A stretch of 64,000 nt of DNA from the NCBI RefSeq assembly GCF_041053105.1, contig NZ_CP163444.1:8092501-8156500 (forward strand). Reading direction: 5' to 3'. Positions 47,557 through 57,684 of the stretch are shown here, piece by piece (position 1 is the first letter of the stretch; each line of letters opens with the position of its first letter). The notes below the pieces were generated by a model. The model saw only the letters and a list, made by a program, of their open reading frames with translations, did no database searches and was not told the DNA's origin. A program made the translations under genes and the position numbers. The stretch is from Streptomyces sp. R44 (GTDB lineage Bacteria > Actinomycetota > Actinomycetes > Streptomycetales > Streptomycetaceae).

Positions 47557-50295
47557 GTGGAGTCCGTGGTACCCGTCGTGTCCTCGCCGTCCGCCGAGTC
47601 CGCCCGTCCTCGACCGACCGTGGCCGTCGTCGGCGCGGGCGCGGCCGGTGCGCTCGTCGCCGTCCAGCTGTGCGAAGGGGCGGCCCGACGCCGTGTCCCG
47701 CTCGATCTGATCCTCGTCGACCCCGCGCCGGAGGCGGGCCGGGGCACCGCGTACGCCACCGAGGTTCCCGAGCACCGGCTCAACGTCCCCGTCGGCGGCA
47801 TGAGCTGCTACCCGGACGACCCGGGTCACTTCCGGCGCTGGCTCTGCCGCCACGGCGAACCCACCGTCACCGCGGCGGACTTCGCCTCCCGGTACCGCTA
47901 CGGCTCGTATCTCGCCGACACGCTCGGCCGGGCCATCATCACGGCGCACGGCACGGTCTCCGTACGGCGGCTGCGCACCAGGGCCGTGGGGTGCGCCGAC
48001 ACGGCCGGGGGGCGTCTGGAGCTCCGGCTCGCCGACGGCGGCACGGTCACGGCGGACGGCGTCGTCCTCGCCACCGGGCCCGCGGCGGGCCGGTCCGGCT
48101 GGGCCCCGGCCGAGCTCGTCGCCTCCGACCGGTTCGTCCCCCGCCCCTGGGCGCCGGGCGCGCTCGACGCCGTCGGCGCGTCGGACGACGTCCTCCTCGT
48201 CGGCACGGGTCTCACCGCCGTCGATCTCGCGCTCGTCCTCGACCGTCCCGGCCGCACGGTGCACGCCGTGTCCCGCAGCGGGCTGCTTCCCCAGCCGCAC
48301 GCGGTCGCCCCGCTGCCCCCCGTACCGCCGCCGGCGGGCCTCGCCGCCCTCCCGTTCCCCCGCCTCCGCAGGGAGCTGATGCGGCACTTCGCCGCCACGC
48401 GCCGCGCCCACGGCGACTGGCGGCCCGCCTTCGACGGGCTGCGGCCCGAGATCGTACGGCTCTGGCAGGGCCTCACCGACGACGAGCGGGCGGAGTTCCT
48501 CGGCCGTGACGCCACCCCGTGGAACGTGCACCGGCATCGCATGGCACCCTCCACCGCGGAGACCGTCTCCCGGGCGCGCGCGGCCCGCCGGCTCCGCGTC
48601 CACGCCGGCCGGGTCGCCTCCGCGGCACCCCAGGAGGACGGCGGCCTGCGCGTCTCCCTCGCCGACGGCCGGGAGTTGCGCGTGGCATGGGTGGTGGACT
48701 GTACGGGGCCGGGGCTGCGGGCCGACGCCGGCGGCGACCCGCTGTGGAGCGGGCTGCTGTCCGACGGCCTCGCCGTACCCGGACCGCTGGGCATCGGTGT
48801 GTCGACCGACGGCGGCCGGCTGCTCGACGCCCGGGGGCAGCGGGAGCGTCCGCTGTTCACCCTGGGCGCGCCCCGCCGGGGCGAGCTGTGGGAGACGACC
48901 GCGATGCCCGAGATCCGTCAGCAGGCCAAGGAGATCGCCGAGGCCGTGCTCGCCCCGCTCACCAGCGCCCCCCGGGCGGCACGCCGCCGCCCCACCGACC
49001 AGTTCGGACTGCCGCTGTCCACCCATGCCGCCGCCGCGGCGTCCTTCCGCTGCGGACTCGCCCGGGTGATCACCGTACGGGCGAAGGCGGCCGAGTCGTT
49101 CGCGCGCGCCGTCGAACTGGACCCCGGGTTCGCGCTCGGGCACGCCGCACTCGCCCTGCTCGGCCACGAGTGCGGAGCGGACGTCGACGTCGCCCGGGAG
49201 CTGGCGGACGCCCAGCGCAGCGTGCGCGAACGCGGCGACGAGCGCGAGCGGTCGTTCGTCGAGGTCGTCACGCGCCGCATCAAGGAGCACGAAGCCCACG
49301 CAGGTGCGGCGGGCGACGGCGACACGGCGCTCGTCGACCACCTCGGCCGCTTCCCCGCCGACGCGTTCGCACTCGGCATCGCCGTCCCCACCATCGCCTT
49401 CTCCGGCGTCGCGGACCTCGACGGCACCCTGGCCCTCGGCCTGGTGGAGCGGACCGCGTCCGCCTACGAGGGGCACTGGTTCCACACCTCGCTCCTCTCC
49501 TTCGTCCGGCAGGAGCAGGGAAGGATCGAGGAGGCCGGCGAGCTCGCCCGGGCGGCACTCGCCGCGCAACCCGCCTCCGGCCACGCCGTGCACGCCCTCG
49601 CCCACGTCCACTACGAGTCGGGTGAGCACCGCGCCGGCCGGGACTGGCTCGACGGCTGGATCGGCGGCCAGGGCCGGGGCGCCGTGCACCGGGCGCACTT
49701 CTCCTGGCACGTGGCGCTCCACGAACTGGCCCTCGACGACTCCGCCGCGGTACGCCGCCGCTGGTTCGCCCAGCTCGCCCCGGGCCAGGTGAACGGGGTG
49801 CGGGCCCTCGTCGACTCCGGCTCCCTGCTGTGGCGGGCCCGCATGTCCCGGAACTGGACCGGCCGCGTCCCCGTCGACGGCGTGCTCGACGCGGTCGCCC
49901 GCGATCTGGTCGAACGTCCCTCGACCGCGTTCACGGCCCTGCACAGTGCCGTCGCCCTCGCCGCCGCAGGCGACCTCCCCGCACTCCGCCGCCTGCGCGC
50001 CCACGCGGCCGGCGCCGACCCGGTGCAGCGGGAGGTCGTCGTCCCGCTGTGCGACGCGCTGGAAGCGGTGCTGGAGGAGGAGTGGGCCACCGCGGTCCGG
50101 GAACTGCGCGGACTGCTGCCCTCGCTGCGCCGCGTGGGAGGCAGCGCGGCACAGCGCGAGGTCGTCGAGGAGACCCTGCTGTACGCGCTGGTGGAGGCGG
50201 GTCACAGCGACACCGCCCGCCACCTCCTCGAACAGCGCCTCGACCGCCGCGCGTCCCCGCTCGACCGCCGCAGGCTGGCCGGCCTGAGCCTTTGA
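47557..50295 (+). CDS. Fusion of FAD/NAD(P)-binding protein and TPR38-like protein
   Basis: A 912-residue protein made of two normally separate families. GTG 47557 follows GGAGG by 5 bases. Residues 20-470 are an FAD/NAD(P)-binding domain (VAVVGAGAAGALVAVQLCEG, AEHRLNVPVGG-like segment EHRLNVPVGGMSCYP, second Rossmann VLLVGTGLTAVDLAL). From about residue 479 (TDQFGLPLSTHAAAAASFRC) to the end the sequence matches TPR38-type helical-repeat proteins (RAVELDPGFALGHAALALLG, HALAHVHYESGEHRAGRDWL). The reading frame runs through the join around 48990 without break. No fused relative is known to me. Function is unknown; the Rrf2 neighbour suggests a redox-linked role. Confidence 0.75.
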   Translation: MESVVPVVSSPSAESARPRPTVAVVGAGAAGALVAVQLCEGAARRRVPLDLILVDPAPEAGRGTAYATEVPEHRLNVPVGGMSCYPDDPGHFRRWLCRHGEPTVTAADFASRYRYGSYLADTLGRAIITAHGTVSVRRLRTRAVGCADTAGGRLELRLADGGTVTADGVVLATGPAAGRSGWAPAELVASDRFVPRPWAPGALDAVGASDDVLLVGTGLTAVDLALVLDRPGRTVHAVSRSGLLPQPHAVAPLPPVPPPAGLAALPFPRLRRELMRHFAATRRAHGDWRPAFDGLRPEIVRLWQGLTDDERAEFLGRDATPWNVHRHRMAPSTAETVSRARAARRLRVHAGRVASAAPQEDGGLRVSLADGRELRVAWVVDCTGPGLRADAGGDPLWSGLLSDGLAVPGPLGIGVSTDGGRLLDARGQRERPLFTLGAPRRGELWETTAMPEIRQQAKEIAEAVLAPLTSAPRAARRRPTDQFGLPLSTHAAAAASFRCGLARVITVRAKAAESFARAVELDPGFALGHAALALLGHECGADVDVARELADAQRSVRERGDERERSFVEVVTRRIKEHEAHAGAAGDGDTALVDHLGRFPADAFALGIAVPTIAFSGVADLDGTLALGLVERTASAYEGHWFHTSLLSFVRQEQGRIEEAGELARAALAAQPASGHAVHALAHVHYESGEHRAGRDWLDGWIGGQGRGAVHRAHFSWHVALHELALDDSAAVRRRWFAQLAPGQVNGVRALVDSGSLLWRARMSRNWTGRVPVDGVLDAVARDLVERPSTAFTALHSAVALAAAGDLPALRRLRAHAAGADPVQREVVVPLCDALEAVLEEEWATAVRELRGLLPSLRRVGGSAAQREVVEETLLYALVEAGHSDTARHLLEQRLDRRASPLDRRRLAGLSL

Positions 50296-50305
50296 GGGAC
50301 TCTGC

Positions 50306-50333
50306 CGCCCGGTCCGGGAAGCAGGACCGGGCG
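50306..50333 (+). terminator. Hairpin terminator after FAD-TPR gene
   Basis: CGCCCGGTCC and GGACCGGGCG form a perfect 10-bp stem with an 8-base loop, 11 bases after the stop. Confidence 0.75.
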
Positions 50334-50449
50334 ACGGGTCCGGGACCGAGGACGGTGCGCTCGGATCCGTCGGCGAACGCGCCCCAGGGCCGGCCGTATG
50401 TCCCTCATGCGTCATGCCTTTCGGGGGCGTACGGGTTCGGGGGCCTTGT

Positions 50450-51964
50450 TCAGTCGTCGAGGGGCTCGTAGTCGAACCAGTCGAAGCGGACGGTTCCTGT
50501 CGCGGCGTACATGCCGATGACCCGGCCCGTGAAGCCGCCGGCGACCTCGGTCGACAGGTAGCGGCCGTCGAGGGTCGCGAGACCGGTGTACGTGCCGTCG
50601 GCCTGCTCGAAGCCCAGGGAGACGACATCGGGTCCGGTGCACGGCCCGTGCGCAGCCGGTGGCTCCGTGATCGTGACGCTGAGGACCACCGGCCCGGCCG
50701 GCGCGGAACTCGCGGCCACGACCGTGCGCAGGGTGCCGACGTGCGCGATGACCCGCACCTTCGTACCGGACGCCTCGATCGCGTAGTGGTGCTGCTCGTC
50801 GAGCCGGACGGCCAGACCGCCGCGCCCCTCGGAGGGGTCGACCAGCGTGCGCGCCCGGCAGGCGAGGTGCTGCTGCCGCCGGCCGGTGAACACCACGTCG
50901 GCAGTGTCCAGGGAGCTGCCCCGCGCCCGCAGCGTCAGCCAGCCGGGGCGCTCCTCGGTGGTGCAGTGTTCGGGGGACCGGTCGCGCAGGGAGATCCAGG
51001 ACGGCCGCAGTTCGGCCGAGTCGAAGTCGTCCCGCCGCTCCTCGGCAGGGCCGGGGGAGAGCGGCCACGGGAGCTCGGGCAGGTCGAGGGCGACCTCGCC
51101 GACGACCGGCCAGCCGTCCACCCAGGTCACGGGGGCCAGGAAGGTCTCCCGGCCGAGCACGTGCCAGCCCGGCGTGCCGCCGCCCGGCCGGACGCCGAGC
51201 AGCACCATCCACCAGGAGCCGTCGGGGCCCTGGACCAGGTCGGCGTGGCCGGTGTTCTGGACGGGGTGGTCGGTGCCGCGGTGGGTGAGGATCGGGTTGG
51301 CCGGGCACGGCTCGAACGGGCCGGCGGGCGTGAGGCCGCGGGCGATCGAGACGCCGTGGCCGCGCTCGGTGCCGCCCTCGGCGATGAGCAGGTACCAGTA
51401 GCCGCCGATCCGGTACAGGTGCGGCGCCTCCGGGGCCTTGGCGCCGGGCCCGCCGGACCAGAGCTTGTGCGGTGTTCCGTACGTCCGTCCGGTGGACGGG
51501 TCGATGCGGACCTGCGCGACCCCGGCGACCGTGCACCAGCAGGTGCCGTCCTCGTCCCAGGCCAGGTCGGGATCGATGCCGGGGACACCCGGGGCCCGGA
51601 CGGGGTCCGACCACGGTCCGGCGGGGTCGGTGGCCGTGACGATGAAGTTGCCGCCGCCCTCGCTGCAGTGGGTGACGATCAGCCAGAAGCGGCCGTCGTG
51701 GTGGCGCAGGGTCGGGGCGTAGATCCCGCCGGACGACGGCATGTCCACCGGCAGGCGCAACTGCTCGGGCCGGTCCAGGGCGTTGCCGATCTGCGTCCAG
51801 TGCACCAGATCACGGCTGTGGAAGACGGGGACGCCGGGGAAGTACTCGAAGGTGGAGCACACCAGGTAGTAGTCGTCGCCGACGCGGCAGACGCTGGGGT
51901 CGGGGTGGAAGCCGGGGATCACGGGGTTGGTGACGCGTTCGTCCGGCCGGCGCAGAGGGGGCAC
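50450..51964 (-). CDS. Intracellular GH43 beta-xylosidase/arabinofuranosidase-type enzyme
   Basis: A 504-residue enzyme with no signal peptide, starting at GTG 51964. The five-bladed propeller signatures are TNPVIPGFHPDPSVCRVGDD (catalytic base Asp in HPDPS), PGIDPDLAWDEDGTCW and the acid APEAPHLY, with NTGHADLVQGPDGSWWMVLL. The C-terminal 190 residues form the extra beta-sandwich of GH43 xylosidases (DDFDSAELRPSWISLRD, GGLAVRLDEQHHYAIEASGT). It would cut imported xylo- or arabino-oligosaccharides. It follows the GH9 gene on the same strand but after a strong terminator. Confidence 0.85.
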   Translation of the reverse strand: MPPLRRPDERVTNPVIPGFHPDPSVCRVGDDYYLVCSTFEYFPGVPVFHSRDLVHWTQIGNALDRPEQLRLPVDMPSSGGIYAPTLRHHDGRFWLIVTHCSEGGGNFIVTATDPAGPWSDPVRAPGVPGIDPDLAWDEDGTCWCTVAGVAQVRIDPSTGRTYGTPHKLWSGGPGAKAPEAPHLYRIGGYWYLLIAEGGTERGHGVSIARGLTPAGPFEPCPANPILTHRGTDHPVQNTGHADLVQGPDGSWWMVLLGVRPGGGTPGWHVLGRETFLAPVTWVDGWPVVGEVALDLPELPWPLSPGPAEERRDDFDSAELRPSWISLRDRSPEHCTTEERPGWLTLRARGSSLDTADVVFTGRRQQHLACRARTLVDPSEGRGGLAVRLDEQHHYAIEASGTKVRVIAHVGTLRTVVAASSAPAGPVVLSVTITEPPAAHGPCTGPDVVSLGFEQADGTYTGLATLDGRYLSTEVAGGFTGRVIGMYAATGTVRFDWFDYEPLDD

Positions 51965-52052
51965 CTGAGAAGTCCTTCGGTCGAATCGTGATGCGGGCGT
52001 GGGGCGGTTCACGACCTCGTGCCGACGGGCGTGCGGGGCGGTGGTGCGGTGT

Positions 52053-52092
52053 CGGCCGGGCCCGGGCGGAACCGCGCGCCCGGGCCCGGCCG
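52053..52092 (-). terminator. Strong hairpin terminator after GH9 gene
   Basis: CGGCCGGGCCCGGGCG (52053-52068) and CGCCCGGGCCCGGCCG (52077-52092) form a perfect 16-bp GC stem with an 8-base loop, 10 bases past the GH9 stop. Confidence 0.85.
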
Positions 52093-52101
52093 TTCGGCGG
52101 A

Positions 52102-54264
52102 TCAGACGCAGGCGTTCCCGTTGAGCGCGAAGGCGGCGGGTGAGGGGTTGCTGCCGCTGTGCGTTCCCTGGACGCCGAAGCTCGCGGTCGCGCCGGGGGC
52201 GATCGTCCGGTTCCAGTCGGCGTCGCGGGCGCTGACGGCGGTGCCGTTCTGGGTGACGGTCGCGTTCCAGGCACTCGTGACGCGCTGGCCGCCGGGGTAG
52301 GGCCAGGTCAGCTGCCATCCGTCCACGGGCGTCGAGCCGGTGTTCCTGACGGTGACGGTCGCGGTGAAGCCGGTGCTCCAGAGGCTGTTCACCGTGTACG
52401 TCACCGCGCAGGCGGAGGTGGGCGGCTCGCCACCGCCGGACGTCCGCTCGGCGGCGTAGCCGGCGAGCCAGGCCAGCGGGGCGTTCCAGTTGACCGCCAC
52501 CTCGTTGGTGGAGTACGAGCCGATGTCGTCGACGTAGCAGGCGGCGGGGGCGCAGCCGGTCAGCTTCTCCTGCGCCACGGGGTCCTGGAGCGCGCTGTCG
52601 GGGCCGCCGGCGAGCGACCCGGCCGGCGGGTGGGGCAGCGAGGGGTCCAGCTGATGCGCCCAGAAGCGGTGGTGCTGGTTCTGCGAGGAGGTCTCGCCGT
52701 AGCCGGTCACGTACGACAGGCCGAGGGCGTTGCGGCCGAGCAGGTAGTCCAGGGCCTCCAGCGCGCCGGCGCGGTAGCGCCCGTCGCCGGTCAGCTCCCC
52801 GGCGACGGCCATGACGACCGCGTCGTCGGCGACCTCGCCGTTCGAGCCCCAGAAGTACCCGTCCGCGGGGACGGGCACCGCGTAGCCCTGGGCACCCATC
52901 CTGGACAGGTGCGCGTCGGCTGCCGCGGTCACGGAGGCCCGGACCCGGGCCAGGTCCGTCGCGGGCAGTCCGTTGGGAACCGTGGCCAGGACGAGCCGGC
53001 CGAGCGCGGCCGTGTCCGCCCAGCCGAAGCCGTACGGGCTGAAGGCCTCGGCGGAGGTGTGCCAGGGCGACGCGGTGACCGCGTCCCGGTAGGCGCTCTC
53101 GCCGGTCGTCGCGTACAGCTCGGCGGCCGCCCAGTAGAACTCGTCGGTGACCCGGTTGTCCTCGTACGCGCCGCCGCCCGTGCTGTCCGAGGCCGGTGCG
53201 TACAGGGCCGGATGGGTCTGGGCCGCGGCCCAGGCCCGCCGGGCGGCCGACAGGCAGCGGTCGGCGTAGGCGGAGTCGTACGGACGGAAGACCCGGGCGC
53301 ACTGCGCGGCGGCCGCCGCGAGGTTCAGGGTCGCCGCCGTGGACGGACGGTGCAGCTCGCGCGGCTGGGCGTCCTGTTCGGGGCGCATCGGCATGCCGGT
53401 CCAGGCCGCGTCGTGGACCTTGTGGAACGCCATGCCCGCGTACGGCTTGCCCTCGGGCACCTGCATCCGCATCAGGAAGTCCAGCTCCCAGCGCGCCTCG
53501 TCCAGGACGTCCGGCGTCCCGTTGCCACGCTCGGGGACGCGGAGGGTCGAGTCGCCGAGCGCCGCGCCCTTGCCCGCCCGCTCGGCCCGCTCGAAGGAGT
53601 TGACGAGCAGCCAGGCGGAGAGGCCGCCGTTCACCACGTACTTGCCGTGGTCGCCCGCGTCGTACCAGCCGCCCCTGACGTCCTGGGTGTAGTCGCACAC
53701 GGTGGCCTGGCAGGGGACGGAGGTGTCGCCCTTGTTGGGCGCGACGCCGAGGTGTCCGGCCGGGCGCGCGTACGCGGCGCCCACCAGGGAGGCGTCGACG
53801 GAGATGCCACTGCGCTGGTGGTGGAAGAAGGCCATCGCGTCGGAGCGCAGCGTGTCGTAGAGGTCCGCGCGGATGTCGAAGGGGACGCTGCCGCTGCCGT
53901 CCACCGCGAGGACGTATCCCGCGCCCGCGCTCCGGTACGAGGAGAAGTCGGCCACCTGGACGGACTGCCCGGAAGGGGCGTCGGCGCCGTACGGGACGGT
54001 CGAGCCCGAGGCGACCACCGTCCCGGACGCGTTCCGCAGCTGCCAGGCGAGCGCGCCCGGCGCCGTGGTGACGACGGTGGCCCGCTTGGGGCCGTCCGGA
54101 AGATAGCCGACCTGGTTGACCCGTACGGCCGTGGTGGCCGCCGGGGAGGCGGTGGCGCCCGCGGCGGCCGGCGCGGTCGTGAGACCGCCGAGGAGGAGAG
54201 TCCCCGCCAGCAGTGCGGTGGAGAGGCGCAGGGGACGGCGTAAGGGCTTGGTGGTGCGGGGCAT
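52102..54264 (-). CDS. Secreted GH9 cellulase with CBM2
   Basis: A 720-residue exported cellulase. ATG 54264 has AGGAG 6 bases upstream. Signal peptide: [20 protein letters not shown]. An N-terminal Ig-like segment ([20 protein letters not shown]) precedes the (alpha/alpha)6 barrel. Catalytic segments are [13 protein letters not shown] (D202, D205) and [13 protein letters not shown] (E588). Residues about 620-720 are a CBM2 ([20 protein letters not shown]) with conserved Trp and terminal Cys. It attacks crystalline or amorphous cellulose. A CelR/CebR-type operator lies 42 bases upstream of the start. Confidence 0.9.
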   Translation of the reverse strand: MPRTTKPLRRPLRLSTALLAGTLLLGGLTTAPAAAGATASPAATTAVRVNQVGYLPDGPKRATVVTTAPGALAWQLRNASGTVVASGSTVPYGADAPSGQSVQVADFSSYRSAGAGYVLAVDGSGSVPFDIRADLYDTLRSDAMAFFHHQRSGISVDASLVGAAYARPAGHLGVAPNKGDTSVPCQATVCDYTQDVRGGWYDAGDHGKYVVNGGLSAWLLVNSFERAERAGKGAALGDSTLRVPERGNGTPDVLDEARWELDFLMRMQVPEGKPYAGMAFHKVHDAAWTGMPMRPEQDAQPRELHRPSTAATLNLAAAAAQCARVFRPYDSAYADRCLSAARRAWAAAQTHPALYAPASDSTGGGAYEDNRVTDEFYWAAAELYATTGESAYRDAVTASPWHTSAEAFSPYGFGWADTAALGRLVLATVPNGLPATDLARVRASVTAAADAHLSRMGAQGYAVPVPADGYFWGSNGEVADDAVVMAVAGELTGDGRYRAGALEALDYLLGRNALGLSYVTGYGETSSQNQHHRFWAHQLDPSLPHPPAGSLAGGPDSALQDPVAQEKLTGCAPAACYVDDIGSYSTNEVAVNWNAPLAWLAGYAAERTSGGGEPPTSACAVTYTVNSLWSTGFTATVTVRNTGSTPVDGWQLTWPYPGGQRVTSAWNATVTQNGTAVSARDADWNRTIAPGATASFGVQGTHSGSNPSPAAFALNGNACV

Positions 54265-54305
54265 GAGCGGCTCCTGTGTGTCGTGGCGGGTCGGCAAGAA
54301 GGGGT

Positions 54306-54319
54306 TGGGAGCGCTCCCA
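54306..54319 (-). promoter_or_regulatory. CebR/CelR box (perfect 14-bp palindrome) before GH9
   Basis: TGGGAGCGCTCCCA, identical to the operator known for the cellobiose-responsive LacI-family repressors CebR and CelR of actinomycetes. It lies downstream of the promoter at 54368-54396, so a bound repressor would block elongation. Confidence 0.9.
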
Positions 54320-54367
54320 CTCGACGGTATGTCGAACAGGGGTCGAAGGGCCGGAGATCTCGAGCGC

Positions 54368-54396
54368 ACCGTAATGACGCCTGTCGCCACCGTCAA
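54368..54396 (-). promoter_or_regulatory. Promoter of GH9 gene
   Basis: On the minus strand TTGACG (54396-54391), 17 bases, TACGGT (54373-54368). The transcript would begin near 54361 and carry the CebR/CelR box in its leader. Confidence 0.6.
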
Positions 54397-54477
54397 CGGG
54401 CTCGACCGGAGCGGCGAGAAGCCGGCCACCCGGTCAATGTGCGGAGCGTGATGTCGCAGGGCGTAACGTTCTGCGCG

Positions 54478-55779
54478 ATGGTGCGGACGGCCCGACCGTC
54501 GCTACGGAAGGATCCGATCCTGAACCCCCAGCTCGCGGAGACGTTGTCCGCAGCCCTGCTCGTCCTCGTGCTGGCCTGTGCGGTCATCCGCCCCTTCGGG
54601 TGGCCGGAGGCCGTCGTGGCCGTCCCGGCCGCGGCACTGGTGATCGCCACCGGGGCCATCTCCTTCGACGACGCCCTGGCCGAGGCGGAACGGCTCGGGC
54701 CGGTGATCGGCTTCCTGGCGGCCGTACTGGTGCTGGCTCAGCTCTGTGACGACGAAGGCCTGTTCCAGGCGTGCGGGGCGTGGATGGCGCGTACGGCGGC
54801 GGGCAGGCCACGCCGTCTGCTGGTCCAGGTGTTCCTGGCCGCGTCGGCGATCACGGCCGTGCTCAGCCTGGACGCCACGGTGGTGCTGCTCACCCCGGTC
54901 GTGTTCGCCACCGCCGCCCGTATCGGCGCACGCCCCAAACCGCACGTCTACGCCTGCACCCACCTGTCGAACACGGCGTCCCTGCTGCTGCCCGTCTCGA
55001 ACCTCACCAACCTGCTGGCGTTCGCGGCCAGCGGGCTGAGCTTCACGCGGTTCGCCGCGCTGATGGCCCTGCCCTGGGTGGCGGCGATCGGCGTCGAGTA
55101 CCTCGTCTTCCGGCGCTTCTTCGCCACCGACCTCGACGCCGGAGCGCAGGCCCCGCTGGAGACCGAGCCGCCGGAGCTGCCGCTGTTCGCCCTCGTGACC
55201 GTGGGCTGCACGCTCGCCGGCTTCGTCCTGACCTCCGTGATCGGCATCGACCCCGCGTGGGCGGCCCTGGCGGGCGCGCTGGCCCTGGCCGTCCGCGCTC
55301 TGATCCGGCGCCGCACCACTCCGCGGGCGCTGGTCCGGGCCGCCTCCGTGCCCTTCCTCGCCTTCGTCCTGGCCCTCGGGATCGTGGTCCTCGCGGTGGT
55401 CGACAACGGTCTCGACGAGGCGCTGGGCCATCTGATCCCCGAGGGCACGGGCCTGCCCGAACTGCTGGCCCTCGCCGCGCTGGCCGCCGTCCTCGCGAAC
55501 GTCATCAACAACCTGCCGGCCGTCCTGGTGCTGCTGCCGTTGACCGCCCCGTCGGGACCCGGTGCCGTTCTCGCCGTCCTGCTGGGCGTCAACATCGGCC
55601 CCAACCTCACCTACGCCGGATCGCTGGCGACCCTGCTGTGGCGGCGTATCGTCCACGCCCACGACGGCGAGGTGGAGCTGAAGGAGTTCACCAAGCTCGG
55701 CGTGTACGCCGTACCCACGAGCCTGGTCGCCGCCGTCCTGGCACTGTGGCTCTCGCTGACCGTCATCGGAGGAGGCTGA
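54478..55779 (+). CDS. ArsB/NhaD-superfamily ion transporter
   Basis: A membrane protein of about 433 residues with roughly eleven hydrophobic segments ([20 protein letters not shown] first). [20 protein letters not shown] and [20 protein letters not shown], with [20 protein letters not shown] and [20 protein letters not shown] in the second half, match ArsB-type anion/sodium transporters. Substrate could be arsenite or a sodium/proton exchange. The start is unsure: ATG 54451 and 54478 have weak sites, while CTG 54520 has a good GGAAGGA and gives the usual MNPxLAE start. No ArsR regulator or reductase is nearby. The universal stress gene follows after 4 bases. Confidence 0.75.
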   Translation: MVRTARPSLRKDPILNPQLAETLSAALLVLVLACAVIRPFGWPEAVVAVPAAALVIATGAISFDDALAEAERLGPVIGFLAAVLVLAQLCDDEGLFQACGAWMARTAAGRPRRLLVQVFLAASAITAVLSLDATVVLLTPVVFATAARIGARPKPHVYACTHLSNTASLLLPVSNLTNLLAFAASGLSFTRFAALMALPWVAAIGVEYLVFRRFFATDLDAGAQAPLETEPPELPLFALVTVGCTLAGFVLTSVIGIDPAWAALAGALALAVRALIRRRTTPRALVRAASVPFLAFVLALGIVVLAVVDNGLDEALGHLIPEGTGLPELLALAALAAVLANVINNLPAVLVLLPLTAPSGPGAVLAVLLGVNIGPNLTYAGSLATLLWRRIVHAHDGEVELKEFTKLGVYAVPTSLVAAVLALWLSLTVIGGG

Positions 55780-55783
55780 CCCC

Positions 55784-56269
55784 ATGGCCGTGGTCGTCTG
55801 GATCGTCGAGGGCACCTGGCGTGCCTGCGTGGACGCCGCCCGCACGCACGCGCCGGCGGACGCCGACGTCGTCCTGCTGCACGTCACCCCCGCCGACGTT
55901 CCCGGCGCGGCACACGGGGCCTTCGCCGGCCTCCTCGGCCGTGGCCATCCCGAGAGGGACCCCGGCACACGTCTGGAACACCTCGCCACCGCCTCCGGGC
56001 AGCGACTGCTCCAGGACGCCGCCGACAGGCTTGGCCGCCCCTGCTCCCGTACCGAGCGCACCGGGCGCGTCGAGCGCGAGGTCGTCGCCGCGGCCGAGGG
56101 AGGCGACCTGCTGATCCTGGCCCGTGACGGCGACCGCACCCACCTCGGTCCGCACAGTCTCGGGCCCGCCGCACGCTTCGTCGTCGACCACGCCCCCTGC
56201 CCGGTCCTGCTCGTCTGGCCCGAGCCGCCGCCGGGGCTCCCCACCCTGCCGCAGCCTCCCGGCCCCTGA
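55784..56269 (+). CDS. Universal stress protein family protein
   Basis: A 161-residue UspA-like protein: VVLLHVTPADVPG, AAAEGGDLLILARDGD, and the terminal APCPVLLVWPEP typical of the fold. The ATP-binding G-2x-G-9x-G pattern is only partly recognisable (GPHSLGPAARFVVDH). It is 4 bases after the transporter gene with GGAGG overlapping that gene's 3' end, so the two are translationally linked and the protein may regulate the transporter. Confidence 0.75.
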   Translation: MAVVVWIVEGTWRACVDAARTHAPADADVVLLHVTPADVPGAAHGAFAGLLGRGHPERDPGTRLEHLATASGQRLLQDAADRLGRPCSRTERTGRVEREVVAAAEGGDLLILARDGDRTHLGPHSLGPAARFVVDHAPCPVLLVWPEPPPGLPTLPQPPGP

Positions 56270-56281
56270 CGGGGGAAGGCC

Positions 56282-56306
56282 CCGGCTGCCTGGCTCCGGC
56301 AGCCGG
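56282..56306 (+). terminator. Hairpin terminator after Usp gene
   Basis: CCGGCTGCC and GGCAGCCGG form a perfect 9-bp stem with a 7-base loop, 12 bases after the stop and facing the convergent GH6 gene. Confidence 0.7.
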
Positions 56307-56360
56307 AGCGAGGAGGGCTTCGGCCAGGAGGCGATGCCGGTCACCGAGGCGCCCGACCGC

Positions 56361-57641
56361 TCAGCGGTCGAACGTCAGCCGCGGCGCCGCGTTGCGGGCC
56401 AGCGAGTGGGCCTGGTCGGACCACCAGGTGCCGGCGGGCGGGTCGACGATGCCGTACTCGGGATCGATCGTGCCGCCCGTGTTGCGCGTACAGCTGCCGT
56501 CGGACTCGCCGGGGACCTTGATCCACAGGTAGGCGTCGACGAGCGGGACGCCGGTGTCGGCGGTGGGACGCGGGCCGAGGCCCCGGCCGGGCGCGTTGCA
56601 CCAGATCTCCGGGTCCCCGCTGTACTTACCGGGTTCCGGGGTCCAGGCGCCCAGACCGTTGCGGCTGGTGTCGATGACGAAGTGGTGCAGCGCGTCGCTC
56701 GACGGGGTGCCCACGTTCCGGTCGAACCAGGCGTCGGTCCAGCGCCAGGTGGAGGGGTCGGCGGAGTCCACGGCGTTCCCGGGGGCCCCGTCGTTGGGCG
56801 CGGCGGACGAGTAGTACTGCGTGGCGCACCAGTCGGTGTGGTCGCGTGCGTACGCGGGTCCCTCGGTGGCGAACCACATGCACTTCGCGATCCAGGTGCC
56901 GTACCGGGCGTTGTGGTCGGTCGGGTGGGTGTTGGACACGTTGAGGGAGAAGCCGTCGCCGTACCGGACGCCGGCGTCGAGGAGCCGCCGCGCCATGTCG
57001 CCGACGGGCCGCCACAGGACGTTGCCCGCGTCGAGGTAGACCGCGGTGCGGGCCCTGGACTTGAGGGTCCTGACCGCGTACTCGAGGTCGGCGACGCGGG
57101 TCGCCGTGAGTGCGCCGGTCGGGTCCACGGCCGGCCCGCAGTCCCTGGGGAGGAGGGCCAGGCCGTCGGGCTCGACGACCACGACCGCCCTGCTGTCGCC
57201 GATCCCGGCGGCGAAGGCGTCGATCCACTGCCGGTAGGCGGCCGAGGACGCGGCTCCGCCGCTGGAGTACTGGGAGCAGTCCCGGCCCGGCACGTTGTAG
57301 GCGACCAGGACGGGGGTCCGGTTCACCGCCCGGGCCTCGCGGACGAGACGCCTCACCTTGGCCCGTACCTCGTCGGGAGTGCCCTCGGTGAACCACTCGG
57401 CCTGTGGCCAGCTCGCGAGCTTCGCCATGTTCACGGCGTTCGTGACGTCGCGGTTCCCGAGGTCGACGAGCGCCTGCTCGGCGGCCTTGCTGTGCGGGTC
57501 CACGTAGAACTTCGTGGTCGGGGCGATCCCGTCGCCGGCGGTTGCGGCCTGTGCCTGTCCCTGCGTCGCGGTGAGGGCGGCGCAGGCCGCGAGCGCCGCG
57601 AGGGCGGCGGTCGCGCGGCGTCTCAGGCTGAGTGGCTTCAT
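56361..57641 (-). CDS. Secreted GH6 cellulase (larger paralogue)
   Basis: A 426-residue exported GH6 enzyme. Signal peptide: ATAALAALAACAALTATQGQ. GH6 segments: TKFYVDPHSKAAEQ, TPVLVAYNVPGRDCSQYSSG, VVVVEPDGLALLPRDC (catalytic Asp in EPD), TAVYLDAGNVLWRP, GFSLNVSNTHPT, HFVIDTSRNGLGAW and YLWIKVPGESDGSC. The inserted loop around ATEGPAYARDHTDWCATQYY is longer than in the neighbour GH6, which may enclose the active site and make it exo-acting. No carbohydrate-binding module is attached. It lies 86 bases after the smaller GH6 gene, with a hairpin between. Confidence 0.88.
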   Translation of the reverse strand: MKPLSLRRRATAALAALAACAALTATQGQAQAATAGDGIAPTTKFYVDPHSKAAEQALVDLGNRDVTNAVNMAKLASWPQAEWFTEGTPDEVRAKVRRLVREARAVNRTPVLVAYNVPGRDCSQYSSGGAASSAAYRQWIDAFAAGIGDSRAVVVVEPDGLALLPRDCGPAVDPTGALTATRVADLEYAVRTLKSRARTAVYLDAGNVLWRPVGDMARRLLDAGVRYGDGFSLNVSNTHPTDHNARYGTWIAKCMWFATEGPAYARDHTDWCATQYYSSAAPNDGAPGNAVDSADPSTWRWTDAWFDRNVGTPSSDALHHFVIDTSRNGLGAWTPEPGKYSGDPEIWCNAPGRGLGPRPTADTGVPLVDAYLWIKVPGESDGSCTRNTGGTIDPEYGIVDPPAGTWWSDQAHSLARNAAPRLTFDR

Positions 57642-57684
57642 GGTTGCTCCTGGTCGAAGGACGGGGACAGGCGGGTGGGTGGTG

